Source: an uncultured Fimbriimonas sp. (GTDB lineage Bacteria; Armatimonadota; Fimbriimonadia; Fimbriimonadales; Fimbriimonadaceae). From it: a stretch of DNA of 64,000 nucleotides. The notes under the pieces were generated by a model. That model ran no database searches. It worked only from the letters and a program-made list of their open reading frames with translations, and was not told where the DNA came from. Shown in pieces: positions 50,552-58,734 of this stretch (within the stretch, counting starts at the first letter, position 1; each line of letters opens with the position of its first letter). The position numbers and the translations under genes are program-made. The DNA lies in NCBI GenBank assembly GCA_945952345.1, contig CAMFIS010000003.1, positions 1-64,000 of the forward strand, given 5' to 3'.

Positions 50552-50853
50552 CAGAAGCGAGAGAAGCGAGAGAAGCGAGAGAAGCGAGGGAAGCGCAGGA
50601 AGTTTAAAGAAGCGGTCATGGCAAAGACAATTCACTCCATCCTTGCTTCACTTCTTTGCGCTGGCTTTGCTTCTTCTTCCTCTTCTTCCGCTGGCTTTGC
50701 CGCTTCCTTGCGCTGGCTTTGCCGCTTCCGGGCGCTTCCGGGCGCTTCTTTTGCTTTTCTCCCAACAGGCACAAACTTAACCCAAACCGTAAAGGATTGG
50801 ACTCAGATAACCTAGAATAATTACGTGGCCAAAGTTGTCACAATGGAAAAGAA
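50552..50853. repeat. Tandem and dispersed repeats after the permease gene
   Basis: A 9-base unit AGAAGCGAG is repeated about five times at 50552-50590. Then CGCTGGCTTTGC occurs at 50659-50670, 50689-50700 and 50711-50722, with GGGCGCTTCC twice after. The same CGCTGGCTTTGC and AAGCGAGGGAAGCGC blocks occur at 45599-45649. A small frame over 50618-50815 is repeat-coded. No gene. Confidence 0.6.
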
Positions 50854-51372
50854 ATGAATCGAGGGATAATTCTTGGTCTTGCACTCGTGACGTTGAGCAG
50901 CGCGGCCATGGCTCAGATCAGCATCAGTGCCGGCACCTACATGCCGAAAGATGCAACCATTAAAAGCATTTTTGGCTCGTCGTCTTTTGCCTGGGGCATT
51001 GGCCTCGGCAAAGCTGACCGCACGAACCGAGCAGGCTTTGGTTTCGACGTAGCCGGAATTGGAATGACGGCGACAAACAACCGCTTCTTCTCGCTCGGCG
51101 CTACCTACGGCTACGAGGTCCAAAGCGGTTCGAAATCGGAGACGATGACCTATGCCCGAGTCGGCACTGGTATCGCCTACTACGACTACGACATGAACAT
51201 CGGTCTGAACAACTTCAAGGATCAAACCTTCAAGCCGATGACGGTGGCGGAAGCCGGCGTCGTCCTGGGCAAGCACTTCACGGTGAACGCTCAGTACCTC
51301 TTTATGCCGAAACTGAAGGGTCTGGATTTCAGCGGCGCGCGCATCCAGGCGATGTACACGTTCGGCGGTTAA
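50854..51372 (+). CDS. Small outer-membrane beta-barrel-like protein
   Basis: 172 residues with a signal peptide (MNRGIILGLALVTLSSAAMA). Alternating polar/aromatic strands (FAWGIGLGKADR, FFSLGATYGYEV, YARVGTGIAYYDYD) and a C-terminus ending in Phe-Gly-Gly suit an 8-strand outer-membrane barrel. No specific family. A strong terminator follows. Confidence 0.78.
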   Translation: MNRGIILGLALVTLSSAAMAQISISAGTYMPKDATIKSIFGSSSFAWGIGLGKADRTNRAGFGFDVAGIGMTATNNRFFSLGATYGYEVQSGSKSETMTYARVGTGIAYYDYDMNIGLNNFKDQTFKPMTVAEAGVVLGKHFTVNAQYLFMPKLKGLDFSGARIQAMYTFGG

Positions 51373-51389
51373 TCCTTAGAAAGGAAGTC

Positions 51390-51435
51390 ACACATCAGCC
51401 TCTCCGATTTTCGGAGGGGCTGATGTGTTTTTGAT
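51390..51435 (+). terminator. Intrinsic terminator after the beta-barrel gene
   Basis: ACACATCAGCCTCTCCGA pairs with TCGGAGGGGCTGATGTGT around a short TTT loop, then TTTTTGATTT. Confidence 0.92.
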
Positions 51436-51447
51436 TTGGTCTGCAGT

Positions 51448-51505
51448 GGGGCTTGGGCTTCCAGCCCGAGTAAAAAGAAATCGCGGCCAAGATGGCCACG
51501 CCCCC
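51448..51505 (+). repeat. REP family A two-hairpin element, left copy beside RAYT 1
   Basis: 58 bases, identical to 52112-52169. Outer arms GGGGC/GCCCCC enclose CTTGGGCTTCCAGCCCGAG and CGCGGCCAAGATGGCCACG, separated by an A-rich spacer. Confidence 0.92.
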
Positions 51506-51515
51506 GAAGCACCCA

Positions 51516-51521
51516 TAATCT
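51516..51521 (+). promoter_or_regulatory. -10 element of a predicted leaderless promoter (RAYT 1)
   Basis: TAATCT, 6 bases before ATG 51528. Confidence 0.5.
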
Positions 51522-51527
51522 TTAAGC

Positions 51528-52106
51528 ATGGAGGAGCACAAAGGCTGGTATCGTGGGCACAATTTGCCTCATCTCGATGCTGGCGGTGTGACGCAATATG
51601 TAACCATCCGCCTCGCCGACAGCGTTCCGCAATCTGTGATCGACGAACTTAACGAAGAACTCAAGTTACTGAAGCAAAGTGACAGGGAAATCGCTCGCAT
51701 CCGAAAAATCGAAAGGATGCTGGATATGGGAATGGGATCCTGCCTCTTAGGAAACCCTGCGTGCGCACAGATAGTTCACGATTCGCTCCAATTCCTAAGT
51801 GGGAAAATGTATGACCTCTTTTCCTGGGTTGTCATGCCAAACCACGCTCACTTCTTAGCACGATTCGATGACGCTCAATCCTTGCCCGATGCCCTTCACT
51901 CCTTGAAATCGTACACCGCAAATGAAGTTAATAAAGTTGCTGGTCGGAGAGGGCACCTTTGGCAAGACGAGTACTTCGATCGGTATATGCGAAACGAAGA
52001 TCATCGGTTAAGGACCATTCGGTACATTCACGACAATCCCATAAGAGCCAAGCTATGTAACAAGCCAGAAGATTTTCCATGGAGCAGCGCCAATAGGCAG
52101 GGCTGA
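51528..52106 (+). CDS. REP-associated tyrosine transposase (RAYT), copy 1
   Basis: 192 residues, Y1-transposase-like. HKGWYRGHNLPHLDAGG at the start, HUH-type motif MPNHAHFLARF, and the C-terminal LWQDEYFDRYMRNEDHRL and YIHDNPIRAKL helices with the likely catalytic Tyr. RAYTs process REP sequences and usually exist as single chromosomal copies. This one is framed by two identical 58-base REP elements in the same orientation, 22 bases before the start and 5 after the stop. Confidence 0.93.
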   Translation: MEEHKGWYRGHNLPHLDAGGVTQYVTIRLADSVPQSVIDELNEELKLLKQSDREIARIRKIERMLDMGMGSCLLGNPACAQIVHDSLQFLSGKMYDLFSWVVMPNHAHFLARFDDAQSLPDALHSLKSYTANEVNKVAGRRGHLWQDEYFDRYMRNEDHRLRTIRYIHDNPIRAKLCNKPEDFPWSSANRQG

Positions 52107-52111
52107 ACCTG

Positions 52112-52169
52112 GGGGCTTGGGCTTCCAGCCCGAGTAAAAAGAAATCGCGGCCAAGATGGCCACGCCCCC
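52112..52169 (+). repeat. REP family A two-hairpin element, right copy beside RAYT 1
   Basis: 58 bases identical to 51448-51505. Confidence 0.92.
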
Positions 52170-52214
52170 AGAATCTCCGGTACTTTTGCCAGAGTCTAGG
52201 ATGGCTTCATCTTC

Positions 52215-52220
52215 TATAAT
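52215..52220 (+). promoter_or_regulatory. -10 element of a predicted leaderless promoter (GH29 gene)
   Basis: A perfect TATAAT, 6 bases before ATG 52227. Confidence 0.6.
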
Positions 52221-52226
52221 CACCCC

Positions 52227-55200
52227 ATGCACGGTGCGACCCTCGTTTTCCTTGCTTTGCTTGCCGCGACTTCCGTTGCCCAACCTGCGCTCCCCGCTCA
52301 GCGCCAACTCGATTGGCAGAAGATGGGCACCTATGCCTTCGTGCACTTCGGACCCAACACGTTCTCGGGGCAGGAATGGGGCAATGGCAAAGAAAATCCC
52401 GAGACTTTCAATCCCAAGAAGCTCGACTGCAACCAATGGGTGAAGGCGTTCAAGAAAGCGGGCATGAAAGGGGTGATTATCACCGCCAAGCACCACGATG
52501 GATTCTGCCTATGGCCGTCCAAATTCTCCATCCACACCGTCGCCCAGTCACCCTTCAAGCGGGACATTCTGAAGGAACTTTCGGCCGCGTGCAAGAAGGA
52601 AGGAATGAAGATGGGCGTGTATCTTTCGCCCTGGGATCGCAACCATCCCACCTACGGAACCGACCAATACAATGACACGTTCGATGGCATGCTGCACGAA
52701 GTCCTCGCCAATTATGGCGACATTTTCGAGGTGTGGTTCGACGGCGCGAATGGCGAAGGACCGAACGGAAAACGACAAGTTTACGACTGGAACCGCTACA
52801 TATCGACGGTTCGAAAACTGCAGCCGAAGGCGGTCATCTTCAGCGACGCCGGTCCGGATATCCGGTGGGTTGGCAACGAAGGCGGCATCGCGAGTGAGAC
52901 AAATTGGTCGACGATTAACCGCAGCCGATACGTACCGGGCACGCCCCTTTACAAGGAACTTGGCGAGGGAACCGAGAACGGCAGCGACTGGGTTCCCGCC
53001 GAGTGCGACGTCAGCATCCGACCAGGCTGGTTCTGGCGCAAGAGCGAGGACAGCAAGGTCAAGACGGGTGCGCAGCTCGAGGATTTGTACTACAAGTCGG
53101 TCGGGCGGAACGGCTCGTTCCTGCTCAACGTTCCCGCCAACACCGACGGATTGATTTCTTCGCAGGACATCAAGGCTCTTGACGACTTCCACGACCGGAT
53201 CTCGAAGACATTCTTGAACAATCAGATCGTTGCCGGTCCGGACATGAGCGGACCGTTCCCGTTCCATATCTACAAGTCAGCGACGTTCGATGTGATCGAA
53301 CTCGGCGAAGACATTTCGAAGGGCCAAAACGTAGCCGAGTTCTCGCTGGAGGCGGAGATCGACGGCAAGTGGACACCGATCGCGAGCGGCACCACGATTG
53401 GCGCGAAGAGACTCATCCGCTGTGCGCCGATCACGGCGACGAACATCGCTCTCAAGATCCTCAAAGTACGACAAGGCGCGAAAATGTCCGACGTCAAGAT
53501 CTCGACCTGCGGACTCTACGCCTCACCAAACATCGGCAAGGACTTCACCCACGAAACCAGGGAGCAAAAGGACGCTCGAATGGCGTGGTGGCGTGACGGC
53601 CGATTCGGCATGTTCATCCACTGGGGCCTTTACTCCATCCCGGCGGGGACCTGGCAGGGCAAGGTCTACCCTGGCGCCTCCGAGTGGCTGATCTACTCAG
53701 CCCAGGTTCAAAGCAAGGATTGGGAACCGCTGCAGCAGCAATTCAATCCCGTCAACTTCGACGCCAAGAAGATCGTCGGCACCGCCAAAGCGGCGGGGAT
53801 GAAGTACATCGTCATCACCAGCAAGCACCACGAAGGCTTCGCGATGTACCCCTCGAAGGAAGGGACGTGGAACATCGGCCATACCAAGTTCAAACGCGAC
53901 CCGCTGAAGGAGCTGAGCGACGAGTGCAAGCGGCAGGGCATCAAGTTCTGTACTTACTACTCGATCATGGACTGGCACCATCCCGACTTCTATCCGCACG
54001 AGAAGTACGATAAGCGGGACACCAAGCACGCCAATTTCGAGAACTACATGAAGTTCATGAAGGCGCAGCTGAAGGAGATCATCACGCGCTACGATCCGGG
54101 AATCATCTGGTTCGACGGCGAGTGGCAGAACACCTGGAACCACGAGCGCGGCGTCGATCTTTACAACTATTGCCGATCGCTCAAGCCGAGCATCATCATC
54201 AATAACCGCGTGGATAACAACCGAGCGGGGATGAATGGAATGTCGACCTCGGCGGATGCGGTGGGCGACTACGGAACGCCAGAGCAGGAGATTCCCGCGA
54301 ACGGCATCAAATCGGATTGGGAATCGTGCATGACGATGAACGGCTCATGGGGCTTCCACGCAAACGACACGAATTGGAAATCGGCGGATACGCTGCTGTT
54401 CAACGTCGTCGATTGCGCATCAAAGGGTGGCAACTACCTGTTGAACGTTGGACCGACGTCGCTGGGCGAGATTCCGCCGGCATCGGTTGAGCGGCTGAAC
54501 ACGGTTGGCCAGTGGCTGAAGGTGAATGGAGAGGCGTTGTACGATACACAGGCCAGTCCGTTCCCGCGTCCGCTGAATTGGGGTCGGGTCACGCGCAAGG
54601 GCAACACGCTGTACTGCGTGGTCTTCAAGAACGATGAATTCTTGCCCGTTCTTCCGGGGCTGAAATCCCATATTGCCGCCGCTTCGATTTTGGGTCGGCG
54701 CGAAAGGATTGGAGTTGTGGAAACGATTCAGGGACCGGGACTAGATCTTCCTCATGACAAAAGGACGGAGCCCATCGTGATCAAGGTCACGCTGTCCGGC
54801 GAACCTGTCATCGAACCGACCCTCCCGGGTCAGAACTTGCATGGCTCCATCACCCTTTCGGCAACTGACGCCGAGGTTCAAGGCAATTCGGCCCGATTCG
54901 AAGACGCCAAGAAAGCGATCGGATTTTGGACCGACGCCAACGACGTGGTCTCTTGGGCGTTCCAGGTGACCAAGCCCGGCACCTACCGAGTCGTGGCGAG
55001 CGTGGCGTGCGACAAGGAGTCGGCGGGCTCGCTAGCGTCGCTGTACTATGAACGCCAAGAACGCCAGTTCGTGGTGAACGAGACCGGCGGCTGGGACCAG
55101 TTCAAGGACGTCGAGTTGGGGACGATTACGATCTCGAAAGAAGGTCCGGCCAAGGTTTCCGTCAAGGCCCGCATGAAGCCAGGATATGCCGTCATGAACC

Positions 55201-55235
55201 TCCGATCGCTGAAGCTGATTCCCAATGCTCGTTGA
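52227..55235 (+). CDS. Double-domain GH29 alpha-L-fucosidase, secreted
   Basis: 1002 residues. Signal peptide (MHGATLVFLALLAATSVAQP), then two GH29 catalytic barrels. Domain 1 (about 25-440) has FVHFGPNTFSGQEWG, ITAKHHDGFCLWPS and VWFDGANGEG with nucleophile Asp172. Domain 2 (about 443-790) has GMFIHWGLYSIPAGTWQG, ITSKHHEGFAMYPS and IWFDGEWQ with nucleophile Asp630. The last 150 residues (WAFQVTKPGTYRVVASVACD) look like a CBM-type beta-sandwich. GH29 enzymes release alpha-L-fucose; domain 1 resembles the B subfamily (linkage-specific) and domain 2 the A subfamily. Its 3' end overlaps cutC by 11 bases. Confidence 0.93.
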   Translation: MHGATLVFLALLAATSVAQPALPAQRQLDWQKMGTYAFVHFGPNTFSGQEWGNGKENPETFNPKKLDCNQWVKAFKKAGMKGVIITAKHHDGFCLWPSKFSIHTVAQSPFKRDILKELSAACKKEGMKMGVYLSPWDRNHPTYGTDQYNDTFDGMLHEVLANYGDIFEVWFDGANGEGPNGKRQVYDWNRYISTVRKLQPKAVIFSDAGPDIRWVGNEGGIASETNWSTINRSRYVPGTPLYKELGEGTENGSDWVPAECDVSIRPGWFWRKSEDSKVKTGAQLEDLYYKSVGRNGSFLLNVPANTDGLISSQDIKALDDFHDRISKTFLNNQIVAGPDMSGPFPFHIYKSATFDVIELGEDISKGQNVAEFSLEAEIDGKWTPIASGTTIGAKRLIRCAPITATNIALKILKVRQGAKMSDVKISTCGLYASPNIGKDFTHETREQKDARMAWWRDGRFGMFIHWGLYSIPAGTWQGKVYPGASEWLIYSAQVQSKDWEPLQQQFNPVNFDAKKIVGTAKAAGMKYIVITSKHHEGFAMYPSKEGTWNIGHTKFKRDPLKELSDECKRQGIKFCTYYSIMDWHHPDFYPHEKYDKRDTKHANFENYMKFMKAQLKEIITRYDPGIIWFDGEWQNTWNHERGVDLYNYCRSLKPSIIINNRVDNNRAGMNGMSTSADAVGDYGTPEQEIPANGIKSDWESCMTMNGSWGFHANDTNWKSADTLLFNVVDCASKGGNYLLNVGPTSLGEIPPASVERLNTVGQWLKVNGEALYDTQASPFPRPLNWGRVTRKGNTLYCVVFKNDEFLPVLPGLKSHIAAASILGRRERIGVVETIQGPGLDLPHDKRTEPIVIKVTLSGEPVIEPTLPGQNLHGSITLSATDAEVQGNSARFEDAKKAIGFWTDANDVVSWAFQVTKPGTYRVVASVACDKESAGSLASLYYERQERQFVVNETGGWDQFKDVELGTITISKEGPAKVSVKARMKPGYAVMNLRSLKLIPNAR

Positions 55236-55926
55236 GGTCATCGCCTGCTCTCTTGCCGACGCTGTTGTCGCGCGGGAGGCAGGTGCTGACCGGGTCGAGC
55301 TTTGCCTCGCCATGGAGGTTGGCGGACTTACGCCGTACCTCCACACGATTCGCGCGATGTCTCAGATGGATTCCTTTCCCGTGGCGGTCATGGTGCGTCC
55401 TCAGCCGGGCGGGTTTGTCGATCATTTGAGTTCAACGCTCGTTCAGATAGAAGAAATTGTCTCGCTCGGGCTTCCAAACTTGCACATCGTGTCCGGGGTT
55501 TTGAACTCGTCCAACGAGTTAGATTTGGCCGGAATGCGAGCTATTCGCCGCGCCGCGGGTTCCGTTCCGTTGGTCTGCCATCGCTGCTTCGACCTCACGC
55601 CGTATCCTCTAGTCGCCATCGAACAGCTCATCGATCTTGGGTTCAACCGCGTATTGACCTCGGGCCAGGCTCCGACCGCACTCCTCGGGGCGGAAGTCAT
55701 TTCTCGAATCCTCGACCAGACCGGGGATCGGATCGAGGTGATCGTTGGGGCAGGTATCCGTCCGCACAACGTACGGGAAATTATCCAGGCAACGGGCGTG
55801 AAGCAGGTGCACGCATCGTGCTTCGAAGACGCTCCGGCGTTGAGCGGAAATGTCGATTTTGGCGTGACGCTGAAGGTGAGTGGCGAGAAAGTTAAGGAGT
55901 TGGTGAAGGCGGCGAAGAAAAGTTAG
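55225..55926 (+). CDS. cutC: CutC family protein
   Basis: 233 residues, TIM-barrel family first tied to copper tolerance, though its actual role is unsettled. MLVEVIACSLADAVVAREAG, ADRVELCLAMEVGGLTP, VCHRCFDLTPYPLVAIEQLI and LTSGQAPTAL are diagnostic. It overlaps the fucosidase gene by 11 bases in the same direction, so it is probably co-transcribed. Confidence 0.95.
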   Translation: MLVEVIACSLADAVVAREAGADRVELCLAMEVGGLTPYLHTIRAMSQMDSFPVAVMVRPQPGGFVDHLSSTLVQIEEIVSLGLPNLHIVSGVLNSSNELDLAGMRAIRRAAGSVPLVCHRCFDLTPYPLVAIEQLIDLGFNRVLTSGQAPTALLGAEVISRILDQTGDRIEVIVGAGIRPHNVREIIQATGVKQVHASCFEDAPALSGNVDFGVTLKVSGEKVKELVKAAKKS

Positions 55927-55933
55927 GCCCATT

Positions 55934-55991
55934 GGGAGTGGTGGGCATCTTGCCCACCAATTAAGATGTGGGCTGGAAGCCCACAACTCCC
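55934..55991 (-). repeat. REP family B two-hairpin element, downstream of RAYT 2
   Basis: Outer arms GGGAG/CTCCC with hairpins GGTGGGCATCTTGCCCACC and GTGGGCTGGAAGCCCAC; the reverse of the copy at 11032-11086. Confidence 0.88.
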
Positions 55992-55997
55992 AGAGGG

Positions 55998-56576
55998 CTA
56001 CTCCTCGACGTAGGCACTACTCCATCGAAAGTCTTCAGGACGATCGCAGAGATTTGCGACCACAGGATTGTTGTGAATGTATTCAATTCGCCCTAAGTAG
56101 TGATCCTCGTTCCGAATGTATCGATCGAACGTCTCACCCTGCCAAATTGCCCCCATTTCAGGATGGAGTTTCTTGAGTTCATTCGCCGTGTATGACTTAA
56201 GCGAATGCATAGCTTTTTCGGTGGTCTGTCCAGGTTCAAAATAGGCGAGATAGTGAACGTGGTTTGGCATAACTACCCAAGCCCGCAGATCATATCGCTT
56301 ATCATCCAAGAACTTTAGAGCGTTCTGAACAACCTCGGCACAGCGGGCCTCTTGCAAGATGCAGGAACCTGAGCCTTTATCCAACCATTCTTCCAAGAGC
56401 CGGATCCTTTCCACTTCTCGGTCCTCGGCTTTGATCGACTGGAGTTCATCGGCCACTCGCTCCAACACTTCCCGAGGGAGGCTGTCGGCGAGACGAAATG
56501 TAAAGTATTGCGTGTAGCCACCAGCGTCAAAGTGTGGGAGCTTGCGATAGTGGTACCAACCCTTATGCTCATCCAC
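55998..56576 (-). CDS. REP-associated tyrosine transposase (RAYT), copy 2
   Basis: 192 residues, the same length as copy 1 and similar throughout: HKGWYHYRKLPHFDAGG, HUH motif MPNHVHYLAYFE, IWQGETFDRYIRNEDHYL and EYIHNNPVVANLC. It is flanked by family B elements: one full copy 6 bases after its stop, a half copy 20 bases before its start and another full copy at 56668. Unlike copy 1, its start is 10 bases from a TAGAAT. The two genes are paralogous but associated with different repeats. Confidence 0.92.
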   Translation of the reverse strand: MDEHKGWYHYRKLPHFDAGGYTQYFTFRLADSLPREVLERVADELQSIKAEDREVERIRLLEEWLDKGSGSCILQEARCAEVVQNALKFLDDKRYDLRAWVVMPNHVHYLAYFEPGQTTEKAMHSLKSYTANELKKLHPEMGAIWQGETFDRYIRNEDHYLGRIEYIHNNPVVANLCDRPEDFRWSSAYVEE

Positions 56577-56595
56577 TTGAGCATTCTACAATGTT

Positions 56596-56619
56596 GCGGG
56601 CTGGAAGCCCACATCTCCC
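56596..56619 (-). repeat. REP family B half element, upstream of RAYT 2
   Basis: A single hairpin GCGGGCTGGAAGCCCAC followed by ATCTCCC; only the first half of the element remains. Confidence 0.7.
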
Positions 56620-56667
56620 AAAAAGCTGAAAAACTCAAGTTGATGTAGTCGGGAAGGAAAGCTTTTT

Positions 56668-56725
56668 GGGAGCGGTGGGCATCCTGCCCACCATCTTTAG
56701 TGTGGGCTGGAAGCCCACAACTCCC
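56668..56725 (-). repeat. REP family B two-hairpin element, between RAYT 2 and GH20
   Basis: GGGAG/CTCCC arms with hairpins GGTGGGCATCCTGCCCACC and GTGGGCTGGAAGCCCAC; one base differs from 55934-55991 in the first loop. It lies 8 bases after the GH20 stop and could help terminate it. Confidence 0.85.
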
Positions 56726-56732
56726 AGGGTTC

Positions 56733-58601
56733 TTAACCCTTACTCACCACAATATCCCCATTCGAATCTCCGCCACCGTCCCCGCGAACCTTCGCGCGAA
56801 TCTCCACTTTCGAACCCGACTGAACCGCCGGCAGCTTCACCTTCCAAACGTTATCGACATGCTCGTTGCCGGTTCGGCCAAAGTGCGCATCCGTCGCCAC
56901 GACTTTGCCGTCGACCAGAATCTCGATGCCGTCGATATCCAACCGGAACGCGCCGGACGTGTATTGGAACAGGATCGAGTAATTACCCGCACCGGCGATA
57001 GCCGATGTGATGTTCCACGTCTTGGTTTGGTACGCATTGGAAACCTGGCCAGCCTTCCATTCAGCCGTCGGCAAGCCAAGATTGGCATCCAGCGGCCGCG
57101 CATTGATGTTCATTTTGGGAAGCTGAACTCGGGCTCGGTCGATGAAGTCTCGGAAGTTGCGCTTGGACCTCGGCGACCAAAACATCTCGGCGGCCGCGAG
57201 TCCTCGCGGGAAGGCCATGTACTCCACGTAGTCCGGCGTGCGGATGTATTCGGTCCAGATTTGGAATTGCCCACCGAGGATATGGTGCTGCTTTTCGGCA
57301 GGAATCGCCGCGGGAACGATATCGAAGTCGTACACCTTGCGAAGCGGGAGATTCCCGCCAATGGCATGCGGTTCGGTCTTGGGATCGGCTTGGTAATAGT
57401 CGAAGTACAACGCGTTGGTCGAAGCCATCACCACATCGTGGCCCGAATTCGCGGCTTGGATTCCGCCTGCCTCACCGCGCCAACTCATGACCGTCGCGCC
57501 GGGAGCCAGACCTCCCTCGAGGATCTCGTCCCAACCGATCAGTCGTCGACCCTTGGAGGCCAGGTAGGTGTCGATCTGCTTCACGAACCAGCTCTGCATC
57601 TCATGCTCGTCCTTAAGACCGCGTTCCTTGATGAGTTGCTGAACGCGAGGGGACGCCTTCCATTCGTCCTTTGGACACTCGTCGCCGCCGATGTGGATGA
57701 ACTTGGAGGGGAAAATCGCCATGACTTCGTCGAGCACATCCTTGAGGAACGCAATCGTCTTCTCCTCCGGGTTGTACACGTGCTTGATCACGCCCCACGT
57801 CGTCGCGACCTCGAGCTGTTGGCCGGTGTTGCCAAGCTCGGGATACGACGCAACCGCTGCCTGCGAGTGGCCGGGCATCTCGATCTCGGGAACGACGTTG
57901 ACGAACCGGTCGGCCGCATACTTCACGATCTCCTTCGCGTCTTCCTGCGTGTAGAAGCCGCCGTACGGAGTCTCGTCGTACTTGGCCGGGCTGTATTGCA
58001 GCATCGTCTTCGCTCGCTTCGATCCCACCTCAGTCAGCTTGGGATATTTCTTGATCTCCAGCCGCCAACCCTGATCTTCGGTCAGGTGCCAGTGAAACGA
58101 GTTCATCTTGTTGAGCGCCAGGGTATCGATGAACTTCTTGATGAACTCCTTGGGCATGAAGTTACGGCCACAGTCGAGCATGGCGCCGCGCCATTTGAAC
58201 CTTGGCTGGTCCTCGATGAGCACACTCGGAACTTCGAACGACTTGGCACCTTTCCATGCCTCGGCGGGCATGAGTTGCCGCAGACTCTGGAGCCCATAAA
58301 ACACTCCCGCCTCGCTCTTCCCCTGGATCTCAACCGTGTCCTCGTCGATGATGAGTCGATATCCTTCGTCGTTGAGGTTCAGCGACTTGTCGATTTTGAG
58401 AACCACCGCGTTCTTGGTTGCGCTGCCGTCGTGAATGGGCAGGTAGGTTCTGGCCATCGCCGACGCTTTCTTCAGTCCGCTGCCCGCGACGAGCACGGTT
58501 TGGTCGTTGAAAGTGAAGTGCCCGGGCTGCTGGATGAGCGTGACCGGCGCGGGGATGATGGGATATTGGTTCATGACGATCGCAGCGAGGAGGTGGACCA
58601 T
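56733..58601 (-). CDS. GH20 beta-N-acetylhexosaminidase, secreted
   Basis: 622 residues. GH20b-like N-terminal domain (about 15-145), then the TIM barrel: WRGAMLDCGRNFMPKEFIKK, MNSFHWHLTEDQGW, VPEIEMPGHSQAA and the catalytic Asp-Glu pair in IHIGGDECPKDEW (about residues 306-307). The last 120 residues form a beta-sandwich. It releases terminal GlcNAc or GalNAc. ATG 58601 starts a hydrophobic MVHLLAAIV; ATG 58574 is an alternative. With the fucosidase and the sugar ABC transporter it suggests glycan scavenging. Confidence 0.94.
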   Translation of the reverse strand: MVHLLAAIVMNQYPIIPAPVTLIQQPGHFTFNDQTVLVAGSGLKKASAMARTYLPIHDGSATKNAVVLKIDKSLNLNDEGYRLIIDEDTVEIQGKSEAGVFYGLQSLRQLMPAEAWKGAKSFEVPSVLIEDQPRFKWRGAMLDCGRNFMPKEFIKKFIDTLALNKMNSFHWHLTEDQGWRLEIKKYPKLTEVGSKRAKTMLQYSPAKYDETPYGGFYTQEDAKEIVKYAADRFVNVVPEIEMPGHSQAAVASYPELGNTGQQLEVATTWGVIKHVYNPEEKTIAFLKDVLDEVMAIFPSKFIHIGGDECPKDEWKASPRVQQLIKERGLKDEHEMQSWFVKQIDTYLASKGRRLIGWDEILEGGLAPGATVMSWRGEAGGIQAANSGHDVVMASTNALYFDYYQADPKTEPHAIGGNLPLRKVYDFDIVPAAIPAEKQHHILGGQFQIWTEYIRTPDYVEYMAFPRGLAAAEMFWSPRSKRNFRDFIDRARVQLPKMNINARPLDANLGLPTAEWKAGQVSNAYQTKTWNITSAIAGAGNYSILFQYTSGAFRLDIDGIEILVDGKVVATDAHFGRTGNEHVDNVWKVKLPAVQSGSKVEIRAKVRGDGGGDSNGDIVVSKG

Positions 58602-58722
58602 GTGGCTATCCGCAATTTTCCCTTATTTGGCGGGGGATTTGAAGGTGATGGAGTTGATTTTGGTTTGGAGTTTTGGGGCGAATTGGAAATGTTGCCTGCC
58701 CGTGAAGAGCTTGTGCGTGCTC

Positions 58723-58728
58723 TAATAT
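58723..58728 (+). promoter_or_regulatory. -10 element of a predicted leaderless promoter (58735 gene)
   Basis: TAATAT, 6 bases before ATG 58735. Confidence 0.5.
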
Positions 58729-58734
58729 AGAAGG

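Noticed and set aside
50618-50815. 65-codon frame with a Ser/Ala-rich product after the permease gene
   Set aside because: The apparent signal peptide is a translation of CGCTGGCTTTGC-type repeats.
56700-58730. 676-codon plus-strand frame opposite the GH20 gene
   Set aside because: It is the antisense of a gene with clear GH20 catalytic motifs; the product is His/Arg/Asp-rich with no family resemblance.
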